A stretch of 64,000 nucleotides of DNA from NCEH01 sp002257205 (GCF_043195105.1 NZ_JBAFWO010000001.1), one strand, 5' to 3'. Counted from the first letter of the stretch, positions 32,514 to 42,286 are shown. Translations and numbers: made by a program. Notes: generated by a model from the letters alone, not told the origin.

Positions 32514-33416
32514 ATGAACATGCTGTATTTCTCCGCCTTCCGCGCGGTGATGCTGACCGGGACGGTCAGTGCGGCGGCTGAACTGCTGGGGCGCAGCCAG
32601 CCGGCGGTCAGCCGGTTGCTCGACCGGCTGGAGGGCGAACTGGGCGTATCTCTGTTCGAGCGCCGACGCGGGCTGGTGACGCCCACTGCGGCCGCCCGCC
32701 TGCTGCTTGACGAGGTCGAGCGCGCCTATGCCTCGCTCGAGACGCTGAAAAGCTTCGCGCAGAAGGTGGCCGATGGAGAGAACAGCCGGATCGCGATCGG
32801 CGTGATGCCGGCGCTTGGCATCACCTTCCTGCCGAAGCTGCTGTCGCGATTCCGCGAGGACTGGCCCCACACCCGGGTGCAGCTCAATGTCTGGCTCTCC
32901 GCCAAGATCGAGGAATGGGCGGTGGCGCGGCAGATTGAGTTCGGCTTGGCGGAAACGCCGCTTAAGCGCTCGGGATTCCGCACCGAGATCTTTAGCGACA
33001 CACCCTATTTCGCCGCGGTTCGCGCCGATCATCCTTTGGCGCGCAAGTCGCGACTGGTCCCGGCGGACCTGGTCGGCACGCCATTCATCTCCTGGACCTC
33101 GTTCGTCTCGGCTGGGCCGCTGATCGCCCAAGCGTTCCGCTCCAACGGCATTAAGCTCGATCCGGCCTATGAGACCACGCTTTCCTCCTCCGCCTATGAA
33201 ATGGCCAAGCAGGGATTGGGCGTGGCACTGGTTGATCCCTACACCGCGATCCAGCAGCACGACGAGCGGGTGGTCCTGTTGCCATTCGCGCCGACGATCC
33301 CCTTCAATGTCGCGTTGTTGCGGCCCGACAGCCGACCAATGAGCCGTGCCGCCGAAGCCTTGATCGAGCGGATGATGACGGAGCGCGACGCCATCATGGC
33401 CCAGCTGCCCCGCTGA
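32514..33416 (+). CDS. LysR-family transcriptional regulator
   Basis: A 300-residue LysR-type regulator. The helix-turn-helix reads MLYFSAFRAVMLTGTVSAAA, then ELLGRSQPAVSRLLDRLEGE. The effector domain follows from ~residue 90 (SRIAIGVMPALGITFLPKLL). It stands immediately before the polar amino acid-type importer on the same strand and probably controls it. The DNA-binding part lies at the N-terminus as usual, with no additional domain. Confidence 0.92.
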   Translation: MNMLYFSAFRAVMLTGTVSAAAELLGRSQPAVSRLLDRLEGELGVSLFERRRGLVTPTAAARLLLDEVERAYASLETLKSFAQKVADGENSRIAIGVMPALGITFLPKLLSRFREDWPHTRVQLNVWLSAKIEEWAVARQIEFGLAETPLKRSGFRTEIFSDTPYFAAVRADHPLARKSRLVPADLVGTPFISWTSFVSAGPLIAQAFRSNGIKLDPAYETTLSSSAYEMAKQGLGVALVDPYTAIQQHDERVVLLPFAPTIPFNVALLRPDSRPMSRAAEALIERMMTERDAIMAQLPR

Positions 33417-33435
33417 CCCCTATATGACTTTTCCG

Positions 33436-33472
33436 CATAATGATCCTCAATCATTTCATTTTGAGCATTATG
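33436..33472. promoter_or_regulatory. AT-rich dyad between the LysR gene and the importer
   Basis: CATAATG (33436-33442) and CTCAA (33446-33450) are mirrored by TTGAG (33461-33465) and CATTATG (33466-33472). It could be a LysR operator for the importer operon or a terminator of the regulator gene. Confidence 0.4.
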
Positions 33473-33673
33473 GATTGTGCGGCTTACTTGCGTCGTGAGC
33501 GGTTTCGGCACAGCTCCGGCGGGTGCCGGATGGCCGCCGAGGCCGCCCGATCGACGATCGGGATTATCGCGGAAGCTACGCTTCGGCAGTAAGGTCATAA
33601 TGTATCCGGCAAGCTGCGACGGCGCCGCAATGGCGTCCAACGTTGCTGTCGGACCAGAGGGAGAACAGGAACG

Positions 33674-34534
33674 ATGCAGTTCGCCTGCGTATTCAAACGT
33701 ATGCTCGTGGTCGCCGCGTGCGCCCTGGGCGCCGTCTCGACACTGGCCGTCGGCGCTGCCTCCGCAGAGGGGCGTCTCAAGGAAATTCTCGACCGCGGCG
33801 CCGTTCGCGTCGGTGTGCAGGGTGCGCTGAAGCCGTGGGGGTTCCCGGCGCCGGATGGTACGCTGCAGGGCATCGAGGTCGATCTGGGCAAGAGCGTCGC
33901 CGACGCGCTCGGCGTTAAGTTTGAGCCCGTGATCATCACTTCAGCCAACCGCATGCAGTTCCTGCAGCAGGGCAAGATCGACGTGATCATCGGCGGCATG
34001 TACGATACTGCCGAGCGCCGCAAGATCGTCGGTATGATCGAGCCGGCGTATTGGGCCTCGGGTCCCTCGTTGATGGCCAAGAAGGGTGTCATCAAGAATT
34101 GGAAGGACCTCGCGGACAAGCCGGTCTGCGGCAAGCAGGGGCTTTACTACAACAAGCAGGTCGAGACTGACTTCAAGGCCAAGGTGATCGCGTTCGCCGG
34201 CAACACCGAGGCGAAGGAGGCCCTGCGTACCGGCAAGTGCATCGCCTATCTGTATGACGACGTGGGCATCATGGCGGATCTCGATCAGCCGGAATGGGCC
34301 GAGTATGAGATGCCGGTGGCCGTCCTCTACAACAATCCTTGGGCCTCGGCTGTGCCTCTCGATGAGCTGAACAAGGGTTGGGGCGTGTTTATGGCCGGGA
34401 TGGCCTATCGCTGGCAGGCCGGGGGCACCCTGATCGAGCTCGAACGCAAATGGGGCCTCAAGCAGTCCGACTGGTTTGTGGAGCAGAACAAGAAACACCA
34501 CTGGGACACCGGCTACTTGGCTCCGCAGAAGTGA
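33674..34534 (+). CDS. amino acid ABC transporter substrate-binding protein
   Basis: A 286-residue family 3 solute-binding protein for polar amino acids. The signal peptide is FKRMLVVAACALGAVSTLAV, cleaved near AASA-EG. The mature part starts LKEILDRGAVRVGVQGALKP and includes GIEVDLGKSVADALG and DVIIGGMYDTAERRKIV. The ligand is not evident. The adjacent DadA/PuuB-like oxidase and semialdehyde dehydrogenase suggest an amino acid or amine. It is the first gene of a four-gene importer operon. Confidence 0.92.
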   Translation: MQFACVFKRMLVVAACALGAVSTLAVGAASAEGRLKEILDRGAVRVGVQGALKPWGFPAPDGTLQGIEVDLGKSVADALGVKFEPVIITSANRMQFLQQGKIDVIIGGMYDTAERRKIVGMIEPAYWASGPSLMAKKGVIKNWKDLADKPVCGKQGLYYNKQVETDFKAKVIAFAGNTEAKEALRTGKCIAYLYDDVGIMADLDQPEWAEYEMPVAVLYNNPWASAVPLDELNKGWGVFMAGMAYRWQAGGTLIELERKWGLKQSDWFVEQNKKHHWDTGYLAPQK

Positions 34535-34582
34535 TGGCAGCCCCGTACGTCATGGCGTTAGACAACTGTTCGATATCTCGAC

Positions 34583-35329
34583 ATGCTTGAACTCATATCG
34601 CCACTCTTCCGTGAACTCTATGATCGGACGGGGCTGAATTTCACAGTATTCTACGAACGGTACGAATATGACCGGTTCGTGGGAGGCGCCAGCGTCTCGC
34701 TGCAGCTGATCTTCTGGTCACTGCTGTTGTCGTTGATCATCGGCGTGCTGGGGGCCTGGAGCCAGAACTCCCAGTCGCGGGCGCTGCGGATCTGCGCGGA
34801 TGCCTACATTCAGGTGTTCCGCAACACCCCGCCGATGATTCAGCTGTTGTTCTTCTATTTCGGACTGGGTGCCTTCACGCCGGCGTTCGACATGGGCGGC
34901 TATTCGCAGCCGATCATCTCGGCCTTCGGCTGGGCCGTGTTGTCGCTCGGCATATTCGGCGGGGCATTCAATGTCGAAATCTTCCGGTCCGGACTCGAGG
35001 CGGTGCCGGCTTCGACGCTGGAAGCGGCCGAGAGCCTCTGCTTCACGCGGTGGCAGACCTATATCTATGTCTCGCTGCCGCTTGCGTTCCGCATCAGTCT
35101 GCCGGCGCTGACCAACAATCTCGTTAGCCTGGCCAAGACCACCTCGCTCGCCTACGTCATATCGGTCCCGGAAATGACATACGTGCTCAATCAGGTCTGG
35201 TCGGACAATGTCAACGTCCCGGAGATGATGTGGGTGCTGTTCCTCTTCTACGTCGGTGTCATCACCCTGCTGTCCTATGGCCTGCACGCGCTGGAGCGCC
35301 GGCTCGCCCTTCCGGGGTACGGTCGATGA
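34583..35329 (+). CDS. amino acid ABC transporter permease (first)
   Basis: A 248-residue HisM/GlnP-type permease. The conserved segment VFRNTPPMIQLLFFYFGLG lies near residue 78 and the EAA-like cytoplasmic loop is VPASTLEAAESLCFTRWQTY. Its stop overlaps the start of the second permease gene (ATGA, 35326-35329). The pair would form the heterodimeric channel. Confidence 0.92.
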   Translation: MLELISPLFRELYDRTGLNFTVFYERYEYDRFVGGASVSLQLIFWSLLLSLIIGVLGAWSQNSQSRALRICADAYIQVFRNTPPMIQLLFFYFGLGAFTPAFDMGGYSQPIISAFGWAVLSLGIFGGAFNVEIFRSGLEAVPASTLEAAESLCFTRWQTYIYVSLPLAFRISLPALTNNLVSLAKTTSLAYVISVPEMTYVLNQVWSDNVNVPEMMWVLFLFYVGVITLLSYGLHALERRLALPGYGR

Positions 35330-36168
35330 GCCGCCGGCCGTTCCAGCTCGATCCTCGCCTGCTGGTTTCCGGGCGCGTCTTGAGCGCACTCGACTGGCGC
35401 CATGGCGCGGCGCTGTTGGTGATGTTTGCCGCGTCGCTGACCTTTGCATCGGCGCAGTCGGCGGCGGCGCCGCCCGCCACGCCCTCGGCGCTGGCGACGC
35501 TGGCGACGTGGACGCCCCATATCCTGCGCGGGTTCGTCCTCAATCTCGTGATGAGCTTCCTGGCCATGGCGCTCGCCACCGTGCTCGGCATCGGGCTCGG
35601 TCTGATGCAGATCAGCCCGAGCCGCCTGTTGCGGCTGCCGGCGCGGTTCTTCACGTTGCTGCTGCGCAACTCGCCCTGGCTGGTGATCCTCTTTGCCATC
35701 ATGTACTTTCTGCCGATCGAGATCCGCATTCCCGGCGGCAAGCCGATCGAGTTCCCCGACTGGCTGAAGGCGACGCTGGCCTTCTCGCTGCCGGTGGCGG
35801 GCAATGTCAGCGAGATCCTGCGCGGCGCGGTCAACTCGATCCCGACAGGCCAGTGGGAATCAGCAGATGGCCTGGCATTCACGCGCGCGCAGACGTTGCG
35901 TTGGATCATCCTTCCGCAGTGCATCCGCCGCGCCATTCCGCCATGGATGAACTGGTACGCGCTGTTGACGCTTTCCACCCCGATGGCTTCGATCTTCAGT
36001 GTCCATGAGGCGGTGTGGAACGCCCAGTCCAGTATGGAGGCGGCCGGGGCACGGCCCGAGTTGTTGCTGCCCTTCTACCTTTTTCTGCTGTGCCTTTTCT
36101 TCATCTACATCTACCCGATCGCCATCTGCACCCGTAAGCTTGAGCGCAAATATGCTGTTGCCACCTGA
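35326..36168 (+). CDS. amino acid ABC transporter permease (second)
   Basis: A 280-residue permease of the same family. Signature segments are TLLLRNSPWLVILFAIMYFL and the EAA loop IPTGQWESADGLAFTRAQTL. The start at 35326 (MSRRPFQLDPR) was chosen for the 4-base overlap with the first permease. An Ala-rich insertion (SAQSAAAPPATPSALATLAT) after the first helix is unusual. The C-terminal end overlaps the ATPase gene by 17 bases. Confidence 0.9.
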   Translation: MSRRPFQLDPRLLVSGRVLSALDWRHGAALLVMFAASLTFASAQSAAAPPATPSALATLATWTPHILRGFVLNLVMSFLAMALATVLGIGLGLMQISPSRLLRLPARFFTLLLRNSPWLVILFAIMYFLPIEIRIPGGKPIEFPDWLKATLAFSLPVAGNVSEILRGAVNSIPTGQWESADGLAFTRAQTLRWIILPQCIRRAIPPWMNWYALLTLSTPMASIFSVHEAVWNAQSSMEAAGARPELLLPFYLFLLCLFFIYIYPIAICTRKLERKYAVAT

Positions 36169-36934
36169 ACCCTCGGTCACCGAGCATCGCTCCTGGCCGG
36201 ACGAGAGCCCAATCGTTTCGCTGAAGGACGTGCACAAGTCGTTTGGCTCGTTCGAGGTGCTCAGGGGCGTGAGCATGGATGTCCGTAAGGGCGAGATCGT
36301 CTGCATCATCGGCCCATCGGGCTCCGGCAAGTCGACGTTGATCCGCTGCATCAACGGGCTTACCCCGATCCACCAGGGCTCGATCACGGTCGAGGGCCAG
36401 GAAGTCAACGACGCCAAGCTGGGCAAGCTCTCCCTGCGTCGCAAGGTCGGCATCGTGTTTCAACAGTATAATCTGTTTCCGCATAAGACGGCGTTGGAAA
36501 ATGTCATGATGGCGCCGCTCAAGGTGCTGCGTGAGCCAAAAGCCGAAGTCGAGGCGCGTGCGCGCGCGCTGATCGCCAAGGTGCGGCTGACCGGAAAGGA
36601 AGACGCCTATCCGGGCCAGCTTTCCGGTGGCCAGCAGCAGCGAGTGGCCATCGCGCGCAGTCTTGCCATGCGCCCCGACGTGATGCTGTTCGACGAGGTG
36701 ACAGCCGCTCTCGACCCGGAGACGGTCAAGGAAGTGCTCGTCACCATCAAGGAACTCGCCACCGAGGGCATGACCTGCATTCTCGTGACTCATGAGATGG
36801 GCTTCGCCCGTGAAGTGGCCGACCACGTCTACTTCACTGATCGCGGGGTCATCGTCGAGCACGGTTCGCCTGCGCAGATCTTTGGTGCGGCGCAGGACCC
36901 TCGCACGCGACAGTTCTTGAGCCAGATTCTCTAA
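36152..36934 (+). CDS. amino acid ABC transporter ATP-binding protein
   Basis: A 260-residue GlnQ/HisP-type ATPase. Walker A is GPSGSGKSTLIRCINGL, the Q-loop VFQQYNLFPHKTALEN, signature QLSGGQQQRVAIARSLAM, Walker B VMLFDEVTAALDPE, and the switch His is in LVTHEMGFARE. The start at 36152 gives a short N-terminal extension (MLLPPEPSVTEHRSW) before the domain. It completes the importer operon, which ends at the terminator at 37038. Confidence 0.95.
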   Translation: MLLPPEPSVTEHRSWPDESPIVSLKDVHKSFGSFEVLRGVSMDVRKGEIVCIIGPSGSGKSTLIRCINGLTPIHQGSITVEGQEVNDAKLGKLSLRRKVGIVFQQYNLFPHKTALENVMMAPLKVLREPKAEVEARARALIAKVRLTGKEDAYPGQLSGGQQQRVAIARSLAMRPDVMLFDEVTAALDPETVKEVLVTIKELATEGMTCILVTHEMGFAREVADHVYFTDRGVIVEHGSPAQIFGAAQDPRTRQFLSQIL

Positions 36935-37037
36935 GCACGTCCGGCTTTGATTGCTTCGCAATCCAGGCCTGACCCGCAATGACATTCGCTCCCGCCACGC
37001 TGTGGCGGGCCCGGTGTCCTATGTCCGAACGCCAAGA

Positions 37038-37069
37038 ACCCTCCCGTATCGGAACGGGAGGGTGGTTTT
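37038..37069 (+). terminator. Rho-independent terminator after the importer operon
   Basis: ACCCTCCCGT/ACGGGAGGGT forms a 10-bp stem (37038-37047 with 37054-37063) with loop ATCGGA, followed by GGTTTT. It is about 100 bases past the ATPase stop. Confidence 0.75.
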
Positions 37070-37191
37070 ACCAGGGGATGATAGGAATGAGCAGCCCCGC
37101 GCGCTGGACGATGGTCCAGCCGGCGCCGCGCCACGAGCGGCCGGCACCGGAGTCGATGGCGCGCCGCGCGTTTGCGGGGCGCGCACGGCGC

Positions 37192-38499
37192 TTAGCGGCC
37201 GATGTGGTCGAGGAACTGGTACCAGCCGGCGACGACACGCACGGTCGGCTCGTGCAGGAAGTAGAATGGAATGTTCTGCGGCTTCGTGCGGCGCATCAGC
37301 GAGAGGTCCGGCTCATCGCCCATGGCGAGGTCGAGGACGTGGCGACCGATCAGGCTCGACATAGCGATGCCGGTGCCATTGTAGCCCAGCGCGAACGCCA
37401 TGCGTGGGTTGAGCATGCCGACCTGCGGCAGGCTGTCGAGGGTCATGGCCACCAGTCCGGACCAACGATGGGTGATCGCCCGGCCTTCCAACAGCGGGAA
37501 AATCCCCTTCATGGCGCCTTCCAGCGCGCGGAAGGCGGCTTCGGAATCATCCTTGCCGAAGGCGCCGCGCCCGCCAAACAGCAGCCGGTCGTCGATGCGG
37601 CGGAACCAGCGCATCATACGCCGGGTCTCGCTGTAGCTGCGCCCCTGCGGCACCAGGGTCTTGAACACGTCGCCAGGCAGAGGCTCGGTCGCGATCATCG
37701 CGCTGCGGAACGGGATCACCGTCCGCCGCACCGCTTCGGTGGCGGACGTGAGGTCGGAATAGCCGTTGGTTGCGATGATCAGCCGGTGGGCTCGCACCGT
37801 GCCGCGGTTGGTGGCGAGTTCAATGCCATGGGTCTGCTGGGTCACCGAGGTGACGGGCGAGCGTTCGAAGATCAGGCCGCCGCGTGCACGCACGGCGGCC
37901 GCAAGGCCGCGCGCATAATTGAGCGGATGGATAACACCAGCATGCTGATTCAGCACGCCACCGACGAATGCCGTCGAACCGGTCTCGGCCGCGGTCTGGC
38001 TGGCGTCGAGGATGATCAGGCTGGTGTCGCCGAACAGGCGTCTGGCGGTCTCGGCCTCGTCGGTCAGCCGCTGCAGCGCGAGCCTATTGTGCGCGCAGCG
38101 CAGATTGCCGGTCTTGGCAAAGCCGGCCGAGATACCGAGGCTCTCGACATAGTGCTCGACGCAATCAGTCGCGTTGTGGCCGATCTGGCTCATCCGGCGG
38201 GCGACCTCGATGCCATGGGTGCGCGCCATGTCGCTTAGCGAGACGCGGAACTTGGTCGAGACCACGCCGCCATTGCGGCCAGAAGCGCCGAAGCCGACTT
38301 CACCGGCTTCGACAATGACGGGTTTTAGCCCGCGTTCGATGGCCCGCAGGGCTGCGGAAAGCCCTGTGTACCCGGCGCCGATGATAGCGACATCCGCGAC
38401 CACGGCTTCCGCCAACTCCACCGGTTCGGCAGCTGCCATGGCGGTGTGCCGCCACAGCGAAGCAGGATATTTCAGTTCGCGCATCTCGGTTTGTCTCAT
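37192..38499 (-). CDS. FAD-dependent amino acid/amine oxidase (DadA/PuuB-like)
   Basis: A 435-residue DAO-family flavoprotein. The N-terminal dinucleotide motif VADVAIIGAGYTGLSAALRA is at ~35-54, followed by the flavin motif GASGRNGGVV. The C-terminal substrate/FAD segment LGYNGTGIAMSSLIG is typical. The closest functional type by pattern is gamma-glutamylputrescine oxidase or another amino acid oxidase. It starts at 38499 or at the Met five codons later. It converges on the importer operon and is followed upstream by a HAD gene on the same strand; both may act on the imported compound. Confidence 0.88.
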   Translation of the reverse strand: MRQTEMRELKYPASLWRHTAMAAAEPVELAEAVVADVAIIGAGYTGLSAALRAIERGLKPVIVEAGEVGFGASGRNGGVVSTKFRVSLSDMARTHGIEVARRMSQIGHNATDCVEHYVESLGISAGFAKTGNLRCAHNRLALQRLTDEAETARRLFGDTSLIILDASQTAAETGSTAFVGGVLNQHAGVIHPLNYARGLAAAVRARGGLIFERSPVTSVTQQTHGIELATNRGTVRAHRLIIATNGYSDLTSATEAVRRTVIPFRSAMIATEPLPGDVFKTLVPQGRSYSETRRMMRWFRRIDDRLLFGGRGAFGKDDSEAAFRALEGAMKGIFPLLEGRAITHRWSGLVAMTLDSLPQVGMLNPRMAFALGYNGTGIAMSSLIGRHVLDLAMGDEPDLSLMRRTKPQNIPFYFLHEPTVRVVAGWYQFLDHIGR

Positions 38500-38518
38500 C
38501 TATCGGAGCCGGTCGACG

Positions 38519-39217
38519 TCAGTCGTTCTCGACCGCGTCCGCCAAAGCGCCGAGCGTGGCGAAATGGAAGTCGGGCTTGGTCACGGTTTTCGGTTCCGGC
38601 GTGCCGCCGAAGCCCTTCATGCCCTGGCGGCGCTCGATCCAGCAGACCTTGTAGCCGAGCTCACGCGCCACGCCGATGTCGTGGTACTGGCTCTGCGCGA
38701 CGTGCAGGATCTCTTCCTGCTTGTAGCCGAGCATCGACTGGCGGCCGAGGTTGTAGGAGAAGAAGCGCGGATCGGGCTTCGGATACTGGGCCTCGTCCGA
38801 GGTGACGCTGTCGTGGAACGGCAGTTCCAGCGTATTGGCGCAAGCGGTGTAGCCGACGCGGTCGAAATTGGTCATCGCCACCAGACGGAACTTGCGGCGC
38901 AGGCGCTTCAGCGCATCGATCGAGTCCGGGAACGCCGGGAAGTTGAAAAAGTACCGCATGAAGGTGTCACCGGCTTGGTCGTCGTGCGGCAGACCGAGTT
39001 CCTTGGCAGTGTGAATATAGACATCGCGCATCACGACGCTGGAGCGACCCGGGAACTTCACCCGGCCCTTAAGGTACGGCGCGAAGATTTCGTCGTCCGT
39101 CAGCTTTGCCGTAGCCTCGCCGCCAATCGCGCGGACGCCATCGAGGATGCCCTTCTCGAAGTCGATGCACGTTCCCACGATGTCGAAAGTCAGAACCTTA
39201 AAATTCTCGAAAGCCAT
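38519..39217 (-). CDS. HAD-family hydrolase (type II haloacid dehalogenase-like)
   Basis: A 232-residue HAD-superfamily protein. Motif I is VLTFDIVGTCIDFEKG (nucleophile Asp near residue 11), motif II MTNFDRVGY, the Lys is in YPKPDPRFF and motif III is HVAQSQYHDIGVARELG. This set fits type II haloacid dehalogenase-like enzymes. In amino acid clusters such proteins more often act as phosphatases of unknown substrate. It is transcribed away from the LysR gene at 39340, separated by a 122-base divergent promoter region. Confidence 0.88.
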   Translation of the reverse strand: MAFENFKVLTFDIVGTCIDFEKGILDGVRAIGGEATAKLTDDEIFAPYLKGRVKFPGRSSVVMRDVYIHTAKELGLPHDDQAGDTFMRYFFNFPAFPDSIDALKRLRRKFRLVAMTNFDRVGYTACANTLELPFHDSVTSDEAQYPKPDPRFFSYNLGRQSMLGYKQEEILHVAQSQYHDIGVARELGYKVCWIERRQGMKGFGGTPEPKTVTKPDFHFATLGALADAVEND

Positions 39218-39339
39218 TTTTCGTGCCTCTTCGTCTGTCTGGTGTCACTAACCCCAATAGGAGTGTTGGGGAGACATGAAGCCCGACGGGGCGGTGTGAG
39301 CAATTCTCAAAATAATCATCGCGGGGGTTACATTCGGTA

Positions 39340-40293
39340 ATGTCCCAGCTCAGAAAACTACTGCCATCCCTCAACGCCCTGGTTGTCTTCGAGGCTGCGG
39401 TGAGGTGCGGAACCTTCGCCCGCGCCGCCCGGGAGCTCGGCGTCACCAGCCCAGCGGTCAGTCGCACCATCGGCCGGTTGGAGGGCCATCTCGGGTTGAG
39501 CCTGTTTCACCGCACGCCGACGGGTGCGGTGCTGAGCAAGGACGGCAGCGAGCTGTTCGAGGGCATCTCGCAGAGCTTCGGCGAGATCGAGCGGACCCTC
39601 ACGCGGTTGCGACGTGACCGGCCGGCCAGTCTCAAGCCGGTGGTCCTTTCGGTGTCGACCGCGTTCGCGACACACTGGTTCATGCCGCGCTTCTCGCAGT
39701 TCCGGGCCCAGTTTCCTGGCCAGGAGATCCGCTTCGATCTCATCAGCGGCCTGCTGGGCCGACCGGTGGGCGATGCAGACATCGCCATGCGCTTCGATCA
39801 TAAGCCGGATGGGCAGCACCATGTGCGCACGCTGATGCCCGAGTCGCTGCTGCCGATCCGTATGCCGTCTTTCGGCGCACCCGAGGCGCAGGCCGAGCTG
39901 CCTGCGGATTCGTTCCTGCGCAGCGGAACCAAGGTGATCACGCTCGATGAGGCGCAGCCCGATTGGGCAAGCCTTTTCGCCCGGAACAAGAAGCTCGAGT
40001 CGTCTGAACCTGAACTGCAGTTCTCGGACTACACGTTGGTGGTGCAGGCGGCGCTGGTGGGGCAGGGGGTTGCGCTCGGCTGGCTGAATGTCGTCTCCCA
40101 TCTGCTGGCGCAGGGGAGCCTGGTACCGGCGAGCCCCACTGTGGTCCATACCCGCCGCCACTGTGAACTCGTGACTCGCCGGGGTCCCGATTGCGGCGTG
40201 GTCGATGACATCTGCGACTGGATGATCGCCGAGCTACGGCAAGACATATCGCGAATCCATAGCCGCTATCCCAGCCTCGACATTCGAAGCTGA
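39340..40293 (+). CDS. LysR-family regulator (GcvA-like)
   Basis: A 317-residue LysR regulator of the GcvA subgroup: LLPSLNALVVFEAAVRCGTF, then ARELGVTSPAVSRTIGRLEG, and the NLFHRTPTGAVLS-like FHRTPTGAVLSKDGSEL. The effector domain begins near residue 95 (LKPVVLSVSTAFATHWFMPR). It diverges from the HAD/oxidase pair and precedes the cupin/dehydrogenase genes on its own strand, so it could control either side. Confidence 0.92.
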   Translation: MSQLRKLLPSLNALVVFEAAVRCGTFARAARELGVTSPAVSRTIGRLEGHLGLSLFHRTPTGAVLSKDGSELFEGISQSFGEIERTLTRLRRDRPASLKPVVLSVSTAFATHWFMPRFSQFRAQFPGQEIRFDLISGLLGRPVGDADIAMRFDHKPDGQHHVRTLMPESLLPIRMPSFGAPEAQAELPADSFLRSGTKVITLDEAQPDWASLFARNKKLESSEPELQFSDYTLVVQAALVGQGVALGWLNVVSHLLAQGSLVPASPTVVHTRRHCELVTRRGPDCGVVDDICDWMIAELRQDISRIHSRYPSLDIRS

Positions 40294-40357
40294 TCACCCG
40301 CCACCAACGGGACCCGCGCGCCTATCCATACCCTCACAGAAGCATAGGAATACCATC

Positions 40358-40711
40358 ATGAGTACTCTTGTCGTCTTCGATCTCGCTAATCCCGGTGAGC
40401 CTAAGCACAGCAAGCCGGCGCCAGACCGTTTGATTTCGGGCGATCCCAGCTATCGCACCTGGGAAAATGCGGCCGCCGGCCAAACGGGCATCCGCACCGG
40501 CATCTGGGAAGCAACGCCGGGCGTGACCCGCTCGATCAAGGGCGGAACCTGGGAGTTCTGCACCATCCTGTCCGGCGTCGTCTTGCTGACGGAAGACGGC
40601 GGCGAGACCCGTCGCTTCACAGCAGGCGACACCTTCGTGATGCGCCCCGACTTCGTTGGGACGTGGGAGACCGTCGAGACGGTTCGCAAGGTTTTCGTGG
40701 CGGTCTCCTGA
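40358..40711 (+). CDS. cupin-domain protein (DUF861-like)
   Basis: A 117-residue single cupin of the type often annotated DUF861 or (S)-ureidoglycine aminohydrolase-like. The sequence RTGIWEATPGVTRSIKGGTW, EFCTILSGVVLLTEDGGETR and FTAGDTFVMRPDFVGTWETV shows the barrel. The metal ligands of cupin motif 1 are changed (no HxH). Such proteins accompany PuuB- and GabD-like genes in many amine catabolism clusters, with unproven function. Confidence 0.85.
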   Translation: MSTLVVFDLANPGEPKHSKPAPDRLISGDPSYRTWENAAAGQTGIRTGIWEATPGVTRSIKGGTWEFCTILSGVVLLTEDGGETRRFTAGDTFVMRPDFVGTWETVETVRKVFVAVS

Positions 40712-40757
40712 GCGACCGCCGGCACGCGCCCGCAAAAGGGCCTTGGAGAGTATTCTG

Positions 40758-42251
40758 ATGACCAAGACGACCGAAACCGTGCTCGGGCTCGCTGATCCCG
40801 GCTTGTTGGTCGAGGCTGCGCTGATCGCGGGGCAATGGTGCCCGGCGGACGACGGCGCGACGCTTCCGGTGGAGGACCCGGCCTGCGGACGGGTTATAGG
40901 CACGGTGCCCGCTTGCGGCGCCGGCGAGACGCGCCGCGCCATCGAGGCTGCGCAGACCGCATTCGCCAGTTGGCGCAGGGTGCCGGCCGCAGAGCGGGCC
41001 CGCCTGTTGGAGCGCTGGCATGACCTCATCCTCGCCAATGCCGCCGATCTCGCGTGCATCATGACCGCCGAGCAGGGCAAGCCGCTGGCCGAGGCGGAAG
41101 GCGAAGTGCGCTATGGCGCGTCGTTCGTGAAGTGGTTCGCCGAGGAAGCGCGCCGCATCTACGGCCGCACGATTCCCGCCCCGGGGTCCGACCGGCGCAT
41201 CCTGATGTTGGAGGAGCCCATCGGCGTCACCGCCGCCATCACGCCGTGGAATTTTCCCATCGCCATGATCACGCGCAAATGCGCGCCGGCACTCGCCGCC
41301 GGTTGCACCATGGTGATCAAGCCCTCCGAGTTGACGCCGTTTTCGGCGCTAGCATTGGCCAAATTGGCCGAGCGGGCCGGTATTCCTGCCGGGGTGATCT
41401 CGGTGGTGACGGGCCTACCTGCCGGCATCGGCGAGGAACTGACCGCGAGCCCGATCGTCCGCAAGATCTCCTTCACCGGCTCCACGCGGGTGGGCGCGCA
41501 CCTGATGCGCGCCTCGGCACCGACATTGAAGAAACTGAGCCTCGAGCTGGGCGGCAATGCACCGTTCATCGTGTTCGACGATGCCAACCTCGGTCTGGCC
41601 GTCGAGGGCGCGATGGTCTCGAAGTTCCGCAATGCTGGCCAGACTTGCGTGTGCGCCAACCGCATCCTGGTGCAGGCGGGAATCCACGACGCCTTCGTCG
41701 CCCGGCTCGGCGAGAAGGTCAAAGCGCAGGCGGTTGGTCCGGGCACACAGGCTGGCGTCGGTATCGGTCCGCTGATCAATGCAGCGGCCGCGTCCAAGGT
41801 CCGCGCGCATGTTGATGATGCGATGAGCAAGGGCGCGCGCGTGGCGGCGCAGGCCCATAGCGGGCTCGACGAGACGCGCTTCGTCGCGCCTCTGGTGCTG
41901 ACCGGTGCCACCATCGACATGCTTTTGGCCAATGAGGAAACCTTCGGCCCGGTGGCGCCGATCTTCCGGTTCGAGACCGAGGCGGAAGCGATCGCGATCG
42001 CCAATGGCACGCCTTTCGGACTTGCGGCGTATTTCTTCACCGAGGACATGCACCGCGCCTGGCGGGTGGGCGAGGCGCTCGAATTCGGCATGGTGGGGCT
42101 GAATACCGGCGCCATCTCCATGGAGGTCGCGCCCTTCGGCGGCGTGAAGCAGTCCGGGCTTGGCCGCGAGGGCGGATATCTCGGCATCGCCGAATATCTC
42201 GAGCCCAAGGCATTCCACATGGGCGGGCTGAAGCTCGACCCGATGGCCTGA
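40758..42251 (+). CDS. gabD: succinate-semialdehyde-type dehydrogenase
   Basis: A 497-residue ALDH with the GabD pattern: Asn in ITPWNFPIAMITRKCAPALA, Glu in LELGGNAPFIVFDDANLG, and catalytic Cys in GQTCVCANRILVQ near residue 300. The ending FGGVKQSGLGREGGYLGIAE is typical. It would oxidise succinate or glutarate semialdehyde to the dicarboxylate, feeding the TCA cycle. The start at 40758 has GGAGAG upstream. It is followed 35 bases later by the tartrate/malate dehydrogenase gene. Confidence 0.88.
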   Translation: MTKTTETVLGLADPGLLVEAALIAGQWCPADDGATLPVEDPACGRVIGTVPACGAGETRRAIEAAQTAFASWRRVPAAERARLLERWHDLILANAADLACIMTAEQGKPLAEAEGEVRYGASFVKWFAEEARRIYGRTIPAPGSDRRILMLEEPIGVTAAITPWNFPIAMITRKCAPALAAGCTMVIKPSELTPFSALALAKLAERAGIPAGVISVVTGLPAGIGEELTASPIVRKISFTGSTRVGAHLMRASAPTLKKLSLELGGNAPFIVFDDANLGLAVEGAMVSKFRNAGQTCVCANRILVQAGIHDAFVARLGEKVKAQAVGPGTQAGVGIGPLINAAAASKVRAHVDDAMSKGARVAAQAHSGLDETRFVAPLVLTGATIDMLLANEETFGPVAPIFRFETEAEAIAIANGTPFGLAAYFFTEDMHRAWRVGEALEFGMVGLNTGAISMEVAPFGGVKQSGLGREGGYLGIAEYLEPKAFHMGGLKLDPMA

Positions 42252-42286
42252 CATCGGCCTGATATCAACCACATGAGGAAACGTAA